Assembly: GCA_039817415.1 (NCBI GenBank)
Contig: JBCBVV010000003.1
Span: 62,001 to 126,000, forward strand
DNA from: JALEFZ01 sp039817415
GTDB taxonomy: Bacteria > Bacteroidota > Bacteroidia > J057
Length of the DNA stretch: 64,000 nt
Direction: 5' to 3'
Positions 33,662-42,335 of the stretch are shown piece after piece. Within the stretch, counting starts at the first letter, position 1. Each line of letters begins with the position of its first letter. A program made the translations under genes and the position numbers. The notes below the pieces were generated by a model. It was not told where the DNA came from and did not search any database. It saw nothing but the letters and a program-made list of their open reading frames with translations.

Positions 33662-34900
33662 CTAATTGGCTGTTTTTTGAAATGGTAGGGTTTGAAAGCC
33701 TTTATCTGTCTGAATACGAAGGAAATAATAACCTTTGGTTAATCCACTCACATCCAATTTCTGACGCAGGGCATCCCTGCTAAATGTCCATTCTTCCACT
33801 ACCTGGCCAATACCATTCATGGCCTCCACCGTCATAAAATTCATTTCATCCAGCGCTCCTTTGTAAAGAAGTTCTTCATTCATGTTTAAGACCAGAACAT
33901 TTGAGACGGGATTGGGGTGGATAGAAAAGGCTTTGACAGGCTGAAAACTAGAAGCCATTCTTGCTCCTGAAGCAGCCCCCCCTGACCCAGGAATGCTAGG
34001 AATCTCTTCTTTTTCAAAATAGATGGATTGTCCAAAGGGGATGCTGTATGGCGCTCCTGTTAGTACATGTGGCCATTGGACAAGTGTAACTTCGAAGCTC
34101 AAATAGTTCCAATTCCAAGTAACATCAACTTCTGGTCTAGGTACGGGAAATTTCAGCGCGTATCTCGCATAATAATCTTCCCCAATTTTAAGTGGGATTC
34201 TTTTGATTCTGATTAAGGCAGAATTAGGTCCGTATTGCAACACATCAATTCCCTGAGAAATTTGGGACATCCCCGCAGTTGCCAAATGGGGTGTAAGAGC
34301 TGCCATTCCTTCATTGATTGACCAAATACCTAAGCTACTTTCCATCCCGGTAAGCTCATAGCCTGCAATGGGTACCTGAGCAATCTGAGACATCATTGTT
34401 TGAGCATTTCCCCAATGAAAATCTATCCTAAAAATGGGACATTGGCCGGGAGATAGGTTCAGGTAATTGCTAACCATCTGTGATTCAGGGGTAACTTTTA
34501 CGTCAAAGTTGAGGTTGATGAATTGATGTTCCAAAAGGATATGTCCATCCGAACTACCCACGGGTAAGTGATCATGTTCAATGTCCAGTTCCAAGGGTTC
34601 AATGGATTCATTTGTTCCTTCACCTTCCTCACCCGTAAAATCTCCGTCTCCTCCCCCAACATTAGTAGGTCTCTTAGGAACGTAGACTCCACCCGTCCAA
34701 TGAAAGACCTCAACAGAGGAAGAACCTGTTTCCTGTGGTCCCGGATTTTCATTTCCTATTACAAGGGGTGTGGTTGACGGACTTTCCGAGCTGGGAATAG
34801 AGGATGAAGCGGCTTGTGCCTGCGCAAATGAGGCCTTAGGCAATAGCATGCTACAAATGATGATGATACATGTAGCAAAAGTGTAGTATGATCGATTCAC
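33662..34900 (-). CDS. T9SS-exported protein with C-terminal sorting domain
   Basis: 412 residues with a signal peptide (CIIIICSMLLPKASFAQ), a low-complexity Ser/Pro/Gly/Glu region (about 30-105), a central beta-rich region with no known domain, and a C-terminal type A T9SS sorting domain (FSIHPNPVSN, then LDVSGLTKGYYFLRIQT). The sorting domain sends it through the type IX system to the surface, where it may be cleaved. It lies 68 bp upstream of the CHAT gene on the same strand, with a hairpin between, so it is probably part of the same transcription unit. Function of the exported part unknown. Confidence 0.9.
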   Translation of the reverse strand: MNRSYYTFATCIIIICSMLLPKASFAQAQAASSSIPSSESPSTTPLVIGNENPGPQETGSSSVEVFHWTGGVYVPKRPTNVGGGDGDFTGEEGEGTNESIEPLELDIEHDHLPVGSSDGHILLEHQFINLNFDVKVTPESQMVSNYLNLSPGQCPIFRIDFHWGNAQTMMSQIAQVPIAGYELTGMESSLGIWSINEGMAALTPHLATAGMSQISQGIDVLQYGPNSALIRIKRIPLKIGEDYYARYALKFPVPRPEVDVTWNWNYLSFEVTLVQWPHVLTGAPYSIPFGQSIYFEKEEIPSIPGSGGAASGARMASSFQPVKAFSIHPNPVSNVLVLNMNEELLYKGALDEMNFMTVEAMNGIGQVVEEWTFSRDALRQKLDVSGLTKGYYFLRIQTDKGFQTLPFQKTAN

Positions 34901-35244
34901 AGTTAAAAGGGATTATGTGGTTTTTGGTGTACTTAGGGCTTTGGGCTTGCCTAAAGCAATATACTGCTAGAAATTGGCAACTGAAAGCAGCTAAGTAATA
35001 TTTAAAGCGAAGGATATTTCCGAGATATACTTTCCAACTAATTGAAAAAGATAGGTTTCGGATTGATGGAATATACCTTCTCTTAACTAGTCTTTTGAGG
35101 AAAAGAAAACATCAAGTTTCAAGGTCATTTTTTATTTTTTCCTTCAAAACAAGCTGGAATCAGCATATCATTTCAATCATATGTAGAATTCCTGTTTTTA
35201 CCAGAGTCTATTCTCACTTAGATTTGATTAAAAGAGCTGGGTAG
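34901..35244. other. 344-bp divergent intergenic region, no gene seen
   Basis: It separates two divergently read genes and must hold both promoters. It is AT-rich with T-rich runs near 35130 (TTTTTTATTTTTT) and I see no clear TAnnTTTG pair, hairpin or ORF of substance. Confidence 0.55.
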
Positions 35245-35883
35245 ATGGCAGAGAAAAAATATTCAAGATCGGACATTGAAGAAATGCCCAAGCAATTCAG
35301 GAGAAACTTCGTCAATTGCCTGAGTGGGTATAAATCTGTTGGCCTTTGTGGAACGATCAACATGGAGGGACAAACCAACCTATCCATTATTTCAAGCATG
35401 GTTCACATTGGTGCCGATCCTTCCTTAATGGGAATGGTCATGCGCCCTCATGTGGTGGAAAGACATACGATAGAAAACATCGACCAAACAGGCTTTTTTA
35501 CGTTAAATCATATTTCTGAGTCCTTCTTTAAAAAAGCCCATCAAACTTCTGCCAGATATCCCAGAGAAGAGTCCGAATTTCAAGCTGTAGGGCTCACGGA
35601 GGAATATGGAGAGCTTGTTCCTGCGCCTTATGTGAAAGAGTCTCCCTTAAAGCTGGGATTTCAGTTCAAGGAGAGACACAGAATAACCACCAATGCGACT
35701 ACCTTTATTATTGGTCAATTGATGGAAGTGATTTTGCCAGAGGAGGCATTAGGAGATGATGGCTTTATTTATCTAGAAAAGGTAGGCTCTTTAACGGTAT
35801 CTGGTTTGGATCGCTACCATCGGGCAAGTCCTATCAATAGACTTACATACGCCAAACCTGATAGAAAAATTAAGGAGATATAA
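35245..35883 (+). CDS. Flavin reductase family (flavoredoxin-like) protein
   Basis: 212 residues of the split-barrel FMN-binding fold: SVGLCGTINMEGQTNLSIISSMVHIGADPSLMG supplies the flavin-binding start of the barrel, TGFFTLNHIS the second part, and FKERHRITTNATTFIIGQL the third. No thioredoxin or iron-sulphur part. Such proteins supply reduced flavin or act as small electron carriers. The gene stands alone, divergent from the T9SS gene; the partner enzyme is not evident nearby. Confidence 0.85.
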   Translation: MAEKKYSRSDIEEMPKQFRRNFVNCLSGYKSVGLCGTINMEGQTNLSIISSMVHIGADPSLMGMVMRPHVVERHTIENIDQTGFFTLNHISESFFKKAHQTSARYPREESEFQAVGLTEEYGELVPAPYVKESPLKLGFQFKERHRITTNATTFIIGQLMEVILPEEALGDDGFIYLEKVGSLTVSGLDRYHRASPINRLTYAKPDRKIKEI

Positions 35884-35889
35884 AATAGG

Positions 35890-35917
35890 AAGGGGACTGT
35901 CCGCAGACAACCCCCTT
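35890..35917. other. Stem-loop between convergent genes
   Basis: AAGGGG / CCCCTT outer stem with an inner TGTC-CGCA-GACA hairpin. It has no T tract on either side but could act as a 3'-end barrier for the flavin reductase or MORN mRNAs. Confidence 0.5.
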
Positions 35918-35970
35918 CACCGGAAGAATCGTTTTCTCTCTCTGTTTTAATCTTACGCTGCTTGGATATT

Positions 35971-36972
35971 TTAGTTACCCTTATAGCGCCCTTGGTAAAA
36001 ATCTCCCTCCTGCACTTCTCCATCACTTGAGATCATTTTTCCTTTTCCATGGACTCTACCTGAGTTAAACTCGCCTTCATATACGGCTCCATCAGCATAG
36101 GCATATGTTCCTACACCATGTCTTTTATCTAGGTTCCATTGACCGTCGTATTTACTTCCATCTGTGTATACATAGAGTCCTTTTCCATGCTTTTTGCCAT
36201 TGAGCCATTGACCCTCATACACATCACCATTAGCATGCACCAATTTCCCAGATCCATTGTAACGGCCGTTTCTGAATTCTCCCTCATAGACGGAACCAGT
36301 AGGTGTTTCGAGCTTTCCTTGCCCGCTCATTTTACCGATAGCCCATTCGCCATCGTAAACTACACCTGTATCGAATTGCATTTTTCCTTTTCCCTGTCTT
36401 CGACCATTTACCCATTCCCCTTCGTACACATCTCCTCTTGAGTAGATCATTCTTCCTACTCCGTTTCTTTTGTTGTTGCTAAAATCTCCTTGGTATAGGT
36501 CTCCATTGGGGTAGTAATATTCGGCTTTGCCTTTGGATAGGCGACCCATTGCCCATTCTCCTTCTAGAACGGTTCCGGAGGCATAGGTCAGTTTTCCCTC
36601 TCCGTGGGGCTTGTCATTTTCGAATTCGCCCTTGTATTCTCCGCCATCAACATAGGTCAGGTGACCATCGCCTTCCATCTTTCCTTTGTTGAATGAACCT
36701 TCATACACATCACCGCTTGCATAGGTGTAGGTGCCATGATCGTGCATCTCATCATTCTTCCAATATCCTTCATATTCATCACCATTAGACATCTTATAAA
36801 TGCCTAATCCATGTCTCTTGGCAGAACGCCATTCCCCTTTGTAATAATCTCCGTTAGGATAGGAATAAACACCTTTTCCTGTATCACAGTTTCCTTTGAT
36901 ACATTGGGCGGAAAGGGAAGGGGTAAAACACACTGATACAGCTAGGACGGTAATCCAGTAAATATTTTTCAT
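35971..36972 (-). CDS. Exported protein of thirteen MORN repeats
   Basis: The frame opens 69 bp earlier, but the ATG at 36972 starts directly on a signal peptide (KNIYWITVLAVSVCFTPSLSAQ), so I place the start there (333 residues). The mature protein is a run of about 13 MORN repeats of 23-24 residues of the pattern xGDxYEGxWxxGxxHGxGxxxY. The repeats vary enough that the gene is not a DNA tandem array. MORN repeats form elongated beta sheets that bind lipids or proteins. A perfect -7 box TATTTTTG is at 37006-36999, but I find no -33 partner at the right distance. Confidence 0.92.
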   Translation of the reverse strand: MKNIYWITVLAVSVCFTPSLSAQCIKGNCDTGKGVYSYPNGDYYKGEWRSAKRHGLGIYKMSNGDEYEGYWKNDEMHDHGTYTYASGDVYEGSFNKGKMEGDGHLTYVDGGEYKGEFENDKPHGEGKLTYASGTVLEGEWAMGRLSKGKAEYYYPNGDLYQGDFSNNKRNGVGRMIYSRGDVYEGEWVNGRRQGKGKMQFDTGVVYDGEWAIGKMSGQGKLETPTGSVYEGEFRNGRYNGSGKLVHANGDVYEGQWLNGKKHGKGLYVYTDGSKYDGQWNLDKRHGVGTYAYADGAVYEGEFNSGRVHGKGKMISSDGEVQEGDFYQGRYKGN

Positions 36973-37435
36973 TATGTGGAGCAAGTAATTGGATATTACA
37001 AAAATACGTACCACCTGAAATCTTTGTATCAGATCAAACATAGAAACCTTACATAGCTTAGAGAATCAACCCTTGCCGAAGGAAGGCTTCACGAATTTGG
37101 GGGAATTCATTGGTTGACTTATTGTGTAATGAGCAATAATTGAACCAAAACAAACTATTCGCTCAAGTGAAAGTCCCATACATACCAGAATGTTGATAAT
37201 TTTTCTATACGATATTTCATAATTTATATGATTACAAATCATCAACAATCCTACAGATTTTTTGTGCATGGGCGGGCACAATTACAATAGGTCATAGGAC
37301 CTTACATATCATGCACGCTTCCTTCTCTTTGAATTCCAACTTTCTTTGACAAAAATCATCCCAACTTCTTACAATTTACCCCCATACTATCCGTCATCTA
37401 GTCAAACCAAAGTTTCATTTCTCAGTTTATCATCC
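36973..37435. other. 463-bp intergenic region, no convincing gene
   Basis: The left end carries the MORN gene promoter (-7 box at 36999-37006) and the right end the leader of the TetR-like gene. A 71-codon minus-strand frame at 37066-37281 has unbiased composition and no signal or motif, so I reject it. No hairpin with a T run is visible. Confidence 0.55.
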
Positions 37436-38059
37436 ATGATCCAATCTATTGCAGAACCCTATTTGGCCTATTTAAAGACCAATGGCCACCGTCCCACTAC
37501 CGTTTTCCAATTTATGCAAGGGCTTGAGAAGGAGGAGACAGAATTCTATGAATCCTACAACTCCTTTGATGCATTGGACAAGGCTGTTTTCCAACAGTTT
37601 TTTGATGACATCATGGCTAGCCTCTCGGCTGATGAAACCTATACCCAATACGATGCAGGTCAACAACTTGCTGCCGTCTATTATACTTGGTTTGAAAAAT
37701 TGAAACTGGAAAGAAGCCTCGTTAAGGTGATGAACAAATATGACACAGGCTTTTTCTGGGATACTAACTATACCGATGGAACTGAGGAACAATTCAAAGC
37801 CACGGTAAAAAATATACTCGACGATGGCATTGACAATGGGCAAGTGGCAGATAGATGGTTTGTGAATGACTGGTATCCACAACTTTTCTGGAACCAGGCG
37901 AGGTATATTTTGCATGTGTGGTTACATGACAATAGCAAGGAGTTTTCAAGGACAGATGCTACCATTGAGAAGTTGGTCCGATTCAGCTTTGACCTCATTC
38001 AACCTAACTTTATCGATTCAGGCTGGGATTTCACACAATATATTTTCAAAGGCAAATAA
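37436..38059 (+). CDS. TetR/COQ9-like protein next to an ABC1 kinase
   Basis: From the ATG at 37436 there are 207 residues; an in-frame TTG 90 bp earlier would add an unstructured polar lead. The first 50 residues follow the helix pattern of a TetR DNA-binding domain (IAEPYLAYLKTNGHRPTTVFQF, then EETEFYESYNSFDALDKAVF) but the recognition helix is acidic and its usual basic residues are missing. The remainder is helical like TetR ligand-binding domains. Its stop is 6 bp before an ABC1/UbiB kinase gene. COQ9, the eukaryotic partner of ABC1-type COQ proteins, is also a TetR-fold protein, so a lipid-binding partner role is plausible. Confidence 0.75.
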   Translation: MIQSIAEPYLAYLKTNGHRPTTVFQFMQGLEKEETEFYESYNSFDALDKAVFQQFFDDIMASLSADETYTQYDAGQQLAAVYYTWFEKLKLERSLVKVMNKYDTGFFWDTNYTDGTEEQFKATVKNILDDGIDNGQVADRWFVNDWYPQLFWNQARYILHVWLHDNSKEFSRTDATIEKLVRFSFDLIQPNFIDSGWDFTQYIFKGK

Positions 38060-38065
38060 GGATAC

Positions 38066-39376
38066 ATGGCAGAGGAGCAATCAAAAATACCAACTAGTAA
38101 AATAGAGCGTACCGGTAAGTTTATGAGAACCGGTTTGAAAGTGGGAGGAAATTACGTGAAGCATTACGCAAAAAAGTTGGTCAACAAAGATACCAGCCAG
38201 GAGGAATTGGATGAGGCGAATGCGAAAGACATCTACGATACCTTAAGCACCCTAAAGGGAAGTGCTTTAAAGGTGGCGCAAATGTTGAGTATGGATAGAG
38301 GAATCTTACCTGCTGCCTTTTCCAATCAATTTGCACAAGCGCAACACAAAGCCCCTCCCCTATCCGGGCCCTTGATCGTGAAGACCTTCCGTCAATATCT
38401 AAAAAAGAGCCCACAGGAAATCTTTGATACCTTCGACATGAAGGCTTCTCACGCGGCTTCTATCGGACAGGTCCACCAAGCTACAAAGGATGGGAAGACC
38501 CTCGCCATCAAAATTCAATATCCAGGCGTTGGGGACAGTGTTATCTCAGACTTGAATCTGGTACGTCCTGTAGCTAGACGGATGTTTGGCTGGAAAGACA
38601 AAGACCTTGACATCTATTTTGAAGAAGTCAAAGCCAGACTGGTGGAAGAGACGGATTATCAACTGGAACTTCAGCGCTCGAATGAGATCTCCAAGGAATG
38701 CGCACACATTCCCAATTTAACTTTTGCTACCTATTACCCTGAGTATTCAGCCAATCGGATCATCACGATGTCATGGCTTGAGGGGATGCATCTAGACGAG
38801 TTTTTGGAGAAAAACCCCTCTCAGGAAGTGAGAGACAAAATTGGGCAAGCCCTTTGGGACTTTTACAATTTCCAGATTCACCAATTAAAGAAGATGCATG
38901 CAGATGCCCACCCAGGTAATTACCTGTTTCGTGAGGATGGCAGTGTCGCCATTTTGGACTTTGGCTGTGTAAAGGAAATTCCCACACGTTTCTACGACAA
39001 CTATTTCTCCATGTTGAAGCCAGACATTTTGCATGACGATGAAAAGCTCCGTCAAAGTATGTTGGCAGCTCAGATTATATTCGAAGACGATTCGAAGGAA
39101 GAAACTGATCTGTACATGGGCATCGCTAAGGAAGCTCTCAATATGGTCCTAACCCCCTTTCACCAAGAGGAATTTGACTTTTCTAGCAAGGAATATTTCG
39201 ACCAAATCTATGATTATGGTGAAAAGATGGGAAGAAACCCTGCTGTAAGAAATAGTCGCGTCCCTAGGGGAGATGCCGATGGCATTTACTTGAACCGAAC
39301 TTATTTTGGACTGTTTTCCATTCTACACGAACTAAAAGCCAAGGTCAAAACCAGAAACTACATGCCTGAATTGTAG
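38066..39376 (+). CDS. ABC1/AarF/UbiB family atypical kinase
   Basis: 436 residues. Motifs: Lys149 in the AIKIQYPG strand (ATP-binding), the alanine-rich loop HAASIGQVHQA, catalytic DAHPGN, and ILDFGCVKE. The N-terminal extension usually carries a KxGQ motif; here it reads KVAQ (Lys69-Val-Ala-Gln72, in LKVAQMLSMD), so the glycine is replaced by alanine. Members act in ubiquinone-related or other isoprenoid-lipid pathways; this phylum uses menaquinone, so the target is unknown. It is 6 bp downstream of the TetR/COQ9-like gene and 82 bp upstream of a permease gene. Confidence 0.93.
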   Translation: MAEEQSKIPTSKIERTGKFMRTGLKVGGNYVKHYAKKLVNKDTSQEELDEANAKDIYDTLSTLKGSALKVAQMLSMDRGILPAAFSNQFAQAQHKAPPLSGPLIVKTFRQYLKKSPQEIFDTFDMKASHAASIGQVHQATKDGKTLAIKIQYPGVGDSVISDLNLVRPVARRMFGWKDKDLDIYFEEVKARLVEETDYQLELQRSNEISKECAHIPNLTFATYYPEYSANRIITMSWLEGMHLDEFLEKNPSQEVRDKIGQALWDFYNFQIHQLKKMHADAHPGNYLFREDGSVAILDFGCVKEIPTRFYDNYFSMLKPDILHDDEKLRQSMLAAQIIFEDDSKEETDLYMGIAKEALNMVLTPFHQEEFDFSSKEYFDQIYDYGEKMGRNPAVRNSRVPRGDADGIYLNRTYFGLFSILHELKAKVKTRNYMPEL

Positions 39377-39457
39377 GCTAAAGGCTATTTTCTTAGGAAA
39401 AAAGACTAATCTAATTCTGGCATTTCCACCAAAGGATACTTTTGCCTAATTTCCCCT

Positions 39458-40513
39458 ATGCTTGGATTGATCCTGAAAAGACTAGGGCAAGGGCTCCTTG
39501 TGATTTGGGGAATTGTTTCTCTGCTTTTCCTGATATTTTATGTTTCAGGAGATCCAACGGACTATTTGGTAGAAGACAATGCAGATGCAGAAACCAAGGC
39601 CGCCATTCGAGCCAAATATGGACTAGATCAATCGGTTGGGGTTCAATACCTAAATTACCTCAATCAACTGTCTCCCATCGGAACTCTAGACAGCCTCGAT
39701 CAGGAGGATGTTTCCCATTTAGCCTTATTTTCTTTCTCCAACCAAACCGTATTTGCCTTCAAAGTACCTGGTTTAGGGAGAAGCTTCCAATCCAATGCCC
39801 CTGTAGCTAGACTAGTGGGACAAAGACTGGAAGGAACCATCATTCTGGCGGGTTCGGCCATCCTATTCGCTGGTCTCTTGGGTATTTTCTTAGGGGTAAT
39901 CGCTTCCCTCAATAAGGGTAAATTCTGGGATCAATTCATTCTTTCCATTTCTGTAGTTGGAATCTCAGCACCCTCTTTTTTTATGGGCGTATTGATCGCA
40001 TGGTTATTTGCTATCAAGGGACAAGACTGGACAGGTTTGTCAGTAAGTGGATATATGTTTGAGGCTAATATTTTCTCTGAAGGGAGGCACCTTGTCTTGA
40101 AGAATCTCTTACTTCCTATGATAGCCTTAGGAATCAGACCCCTCTCCGTATTCATTCAATTAACAAGGTCCAGCATGATAGAAGCCTTGAGCTCAGATTA
40201 TGTAAGAACAGCCAAATCGAAGGGCCTATCCTCTACCAAAATTGTATTGAATCATGCTTTACGCAATGCTTTAAACCCGGTACTTACCTCTCTCACCAAT
40301 TGGCTTGCCTCCTTATTGGCGGGGGCTTTCTTTATAGAATACATCTTCAATTGGCAAGGAATAGGAAAGCTGACCATAGATGCACTCAATCAACAGGATT
40401 TTCCTGTCATCATGGGCTGCTCCTTATTTATTGGTTTGATTTTCGTACTTATCAACATCATCACAGATATTCTCTATTCCGTCCTTGATCCAAGGGTAAA
40501 ACTAGCCGAATAA
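39458..40513 (+). CDS. ABC transporter permease, dipeptide/oligopeptide type
   Basis: 351 residues, DppB/OppB-like membrane permease. The N-terminal helix at 9-29 (GLLVIWGIVSLLFLIFYVSG) is followed by the DP-containing family start (SGDPTDYLV), then a large extracytoplasmic loop and five more helices, with the coupling EAA-type loop ALSSDYVRTAKSKGLSSTK facing the ATPase. No partner permease (DppC), binding protein or ATPase is adjacent in this window. It shares the strand with the ABC1 gene but is 82 bp away. Confidence 0.9.
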   Translation: MLGLILKRLGQGLLVIWGIVSLLFLIFYVSGDPTDYLVEDNADAETKAAIRAKYGLDQSVGVQYLNYLNQLSPIGTLDSLDQEDVSHLALFSFSNQTVFAFKVPGLGRSFQSNAPVARLVGQRLEGTIILAGSAILFAGLLGIFLGVIASLNKGKFWDQFILSISVVGISAPSFFMGVLIAWLFAIKGQDWTGLSVSGYMFEANIFSEGRHLVLKNLLLPMIALGIRPLSVFIQLTRSSMIEALSSDYVRTAKSKGLSSTKIVLNHALRNALNPVLTSLTNWLASLLAGAFFIEYIFNWQGIGKLTIDALNQQDFPVIMGCSLFIGLIFVLINIITDILYSVLDPRVKLAE

Positions 40514-40538
40514 AAAAAGGGACGTTTTGGAACGTCCC
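40512..40538 (-). terminator. Intrinsic terminator of the Rieske-glutamate synthase gene
   Basis: GGGACGTT / AACGTCCC hairpin with a TTGG loop. On the minus strand it is followed by seven T, so it ends the gene at 40565-42199. It also lies right after the permease stop on the plus strand, where the T run is weaker. Confidence 0.85.
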
Positions 40539-40564
40539 ATTCTCATCTTTTGATTGGATATCTC

Positions 40565-42199
40565 CTAGATAGGATTCACACCAGCATAATTCACGCCTGA
40601 CAGACGATGCATGTCATAGTCGAAGGTACTTAGGTCGTCATGATTGAATTGCTCTACATGATTATGACCACAGGCCCTTGCCAATACAGCCATAAGTTCC
40701 TTGGTAGCCTCAAAGAAATTATGAAGTTGTTTGGCAGATTTATCAATGATGATCCTGCTTCTCAAATTCTGCTTTTGAGTAGCGATCCCTACTGGACAAT
40801 TGTCTGTATGGCAGGCACGCATACCCAAACACCCAATTGCCTGCATAGCCGAATTGGAAACAGCAATAGCGTCTGCTCCTAAGGCTAGCGCCTTGGCAAA
40901 GTCCTCTGCAACGCGCAAGCCACCCGTGATCACAAGAGAGACATCCTTTACGCCTAATTTATCCAAATGCTTTCTCGCTCTGGCTAAGGCCGGTATAGTT
41001 GGGACATTGATATGGTCTCTTAGGATGGTAGGAGCTGCTCCGGTTCCTCCCCCTCTTCCATCTAGTATGATGTAATCGGCACTGGCCGCTAGGGCAAAAT
41101 CAATATCGCGCTCCACATGACTGGCCGCAATCTTAAATCCAATAGGAATACCGCCAGTTAGCGTTCGAATTTCATCCGCCAAACGCTTAAAATCCTCAAC
41201 GGTTTTCAATTCTGTGAATGTCGCAGGGCTAATGGCGGATTTCCCTTCTTCTAATCCCCTTACCTTGGCAATTTCTCCAACAACTTTATATCCTGGCAAA
41301 TGGCCACCTGTACCGGTTTTTGCGCCTTGTCCTCCTTTGAAATGGAAGGCTTGTACTTTTTTGACCTTATCCATGCTAAAGCCAAAACCCCCAGAAGCCA
41401 ATTCGTAAAAATACCTTGAATTTTCAGCTTGCTCATCGGGTAGCATTCCTCCTTCACCAGAACAGATTCCGGTACCAGAAAGCTCAGCTCCCTTCGCCAA
41501 AGCAATTTTGGCCTCCCTTGATAACGCACCATACGACATATCTGATACAAACAACGGAAGATCAAGCTCCAAAGGTTTTTTAGCCCTAGGCCCAATAACT
41601 GTTTTCATTCCTACTTCTTCATGGTCCAGAAGAGGTTTTTTATGAAGCTGGGCAGGTAGTAATTGAATACTATTCCACTTAGGCAGTGTATTTCGATCAA
41701 CCCCCATTGCATCTGTTGGACCATGATGCCCCCATTTGGACAAACCATGCTGGGCCAGATGCTTGATGTAATTGGTATAAGGCTCAGTATCTTCTGGATG
41801 GGTATCAGCGTACTGTCCCAAGTATTCTTCTGTATGAAAGCGAGGAGGAACTTCTTTTTCCTCGAATTCAGCTATTTCGGCCTCATCAACCCATATCTTT
41901 CCTTCCTCCACCAAAGAGGAGAACTTTTTGAGACGCTCATCAGGATTGTATTCACTTACTCCTGTATCATATCTATAGTCCCAATTGTGGACACCACAAA
42001 TTAGATTATGACCATCAATGAAACCATCTGACAATAGGGCTCCTCGGTGCAAGCATCTTCCATATAAGACAGAATGTTCATCCCCATACCTAATGACAAC
42101 CAAGTCTGTACCTAATACTTTAGCAGCTCCAGGCTCTTTTTCTTTCAATGCGCCCCATTCTAAAATGGCAACGGGCTTTTTCAAGTCGCTTTTTTGCAT
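40565..42199 (-). CDS. Rieske [2Fe-2S]-glutamate synthase domain fusion protein
   Basis: 544 residues. The N-terminal domain has a Rieske cluster: Cys49-Leu-His51 and Cys68-Gly-Val-His71 (GRCLHRG, CGVHNWDYR). The rest is an FMN-binding glutamate synthase domain (FMN segments LPLFVSDMSYGALS, GFKIAA, DYIILDGRGGGTGAAP, ITGGLRVAEDFAKAL), with the 3Fe-4S motif Cys-x5-Cys-x4-Cys in CLGMRACHTDNCP. There is no glutaminase domain with an N-terminal cysteine, so it cannot make glutamate from glutamine by itself. It probably transfers electrons between the clusters and FMN to an unknown substrate. It stands alone, with its own terminator. Confidence 0.92.
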   Translation of the reverse strand: MQKSDLKKPVAILEWGALKEKEPGAAKVLGTDLVVIRYGDEHSVLYGRCLHRGALLSDGFIDGHNLICGVHNWDYRYDTGVSEYNPDERLKKFSSLVEEGKIWVDEAEIAEFEEKEVPPRFHTEEYLGQYADTHPEDTEPYTNYIKHLAQHGLSKWGHHGPTDAMGVDRNTLPKWNSIQLLPAQLHKKPLLDHEEVGMKTVIGPRAKKPLELDLPLFVSDMSYGALSREAKIALAKGAELSGTGICSGEGGMLPDEQAENSRYFYELASGGFGFSMDKVKKVQAFHFKGGQGAKTGTGGHLPGYKVVGEIAKVRGLEEGKSAISPATFTELKTVEDFKRLADEIRTLTGGIPIGFKIAASHVERDIDFALAASADYIILDGRGGGTGAAPTILRDHINVPTIPALARARKHLDKLGVKDVSLVITGGLRVAEDFAKALALGADAIAVSNSAMQAIGCLGMRACHTDNCPVGIATQKQNLRSRIIIDKSAKQLHNFFEATKELMAVLARACGHNHVEQFNHDDLSTFDYDMHRLSGVNYAGVNPI

Positions 42200-42335
42200 G
42201 TGTGTTGTGGAATTTTTGAAAAGTTAGCTGTAGTAAGCTACCAAAATCTATCGTAAATCCGACATACCGAGTATATGCTTATCGTATAGGACTTTTTTAG
42301 TTTTCCCAGACTACAAATAGATAAACCTAATGGGA

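Noticed and set aside
36000..36900. Repeated DNA in the MORN gene as a satellite or CRISPR-like array
   Set aside because: Repeat units are in protein register (23-24 codons) and have diverged in DNA; no constant repeat/variable spacer pattern.
37066..37281. 71-codon minus-strand frame upstream of the MORN gene
   Set aside because: No signal peptide, domain or convincing start; composition looks random.
37472..37915. 147-codon minus-strand frame inside the TetR/COQ9-like gene
   Set aside because: Shadow of a real gene; no domain on that strand.
39442..39810. 122-codon plus-strand frame overlapping the permease start
   Set aside because: Arg/Cys/Pro-rich, no membrane helices, out of frame with the clear permease.
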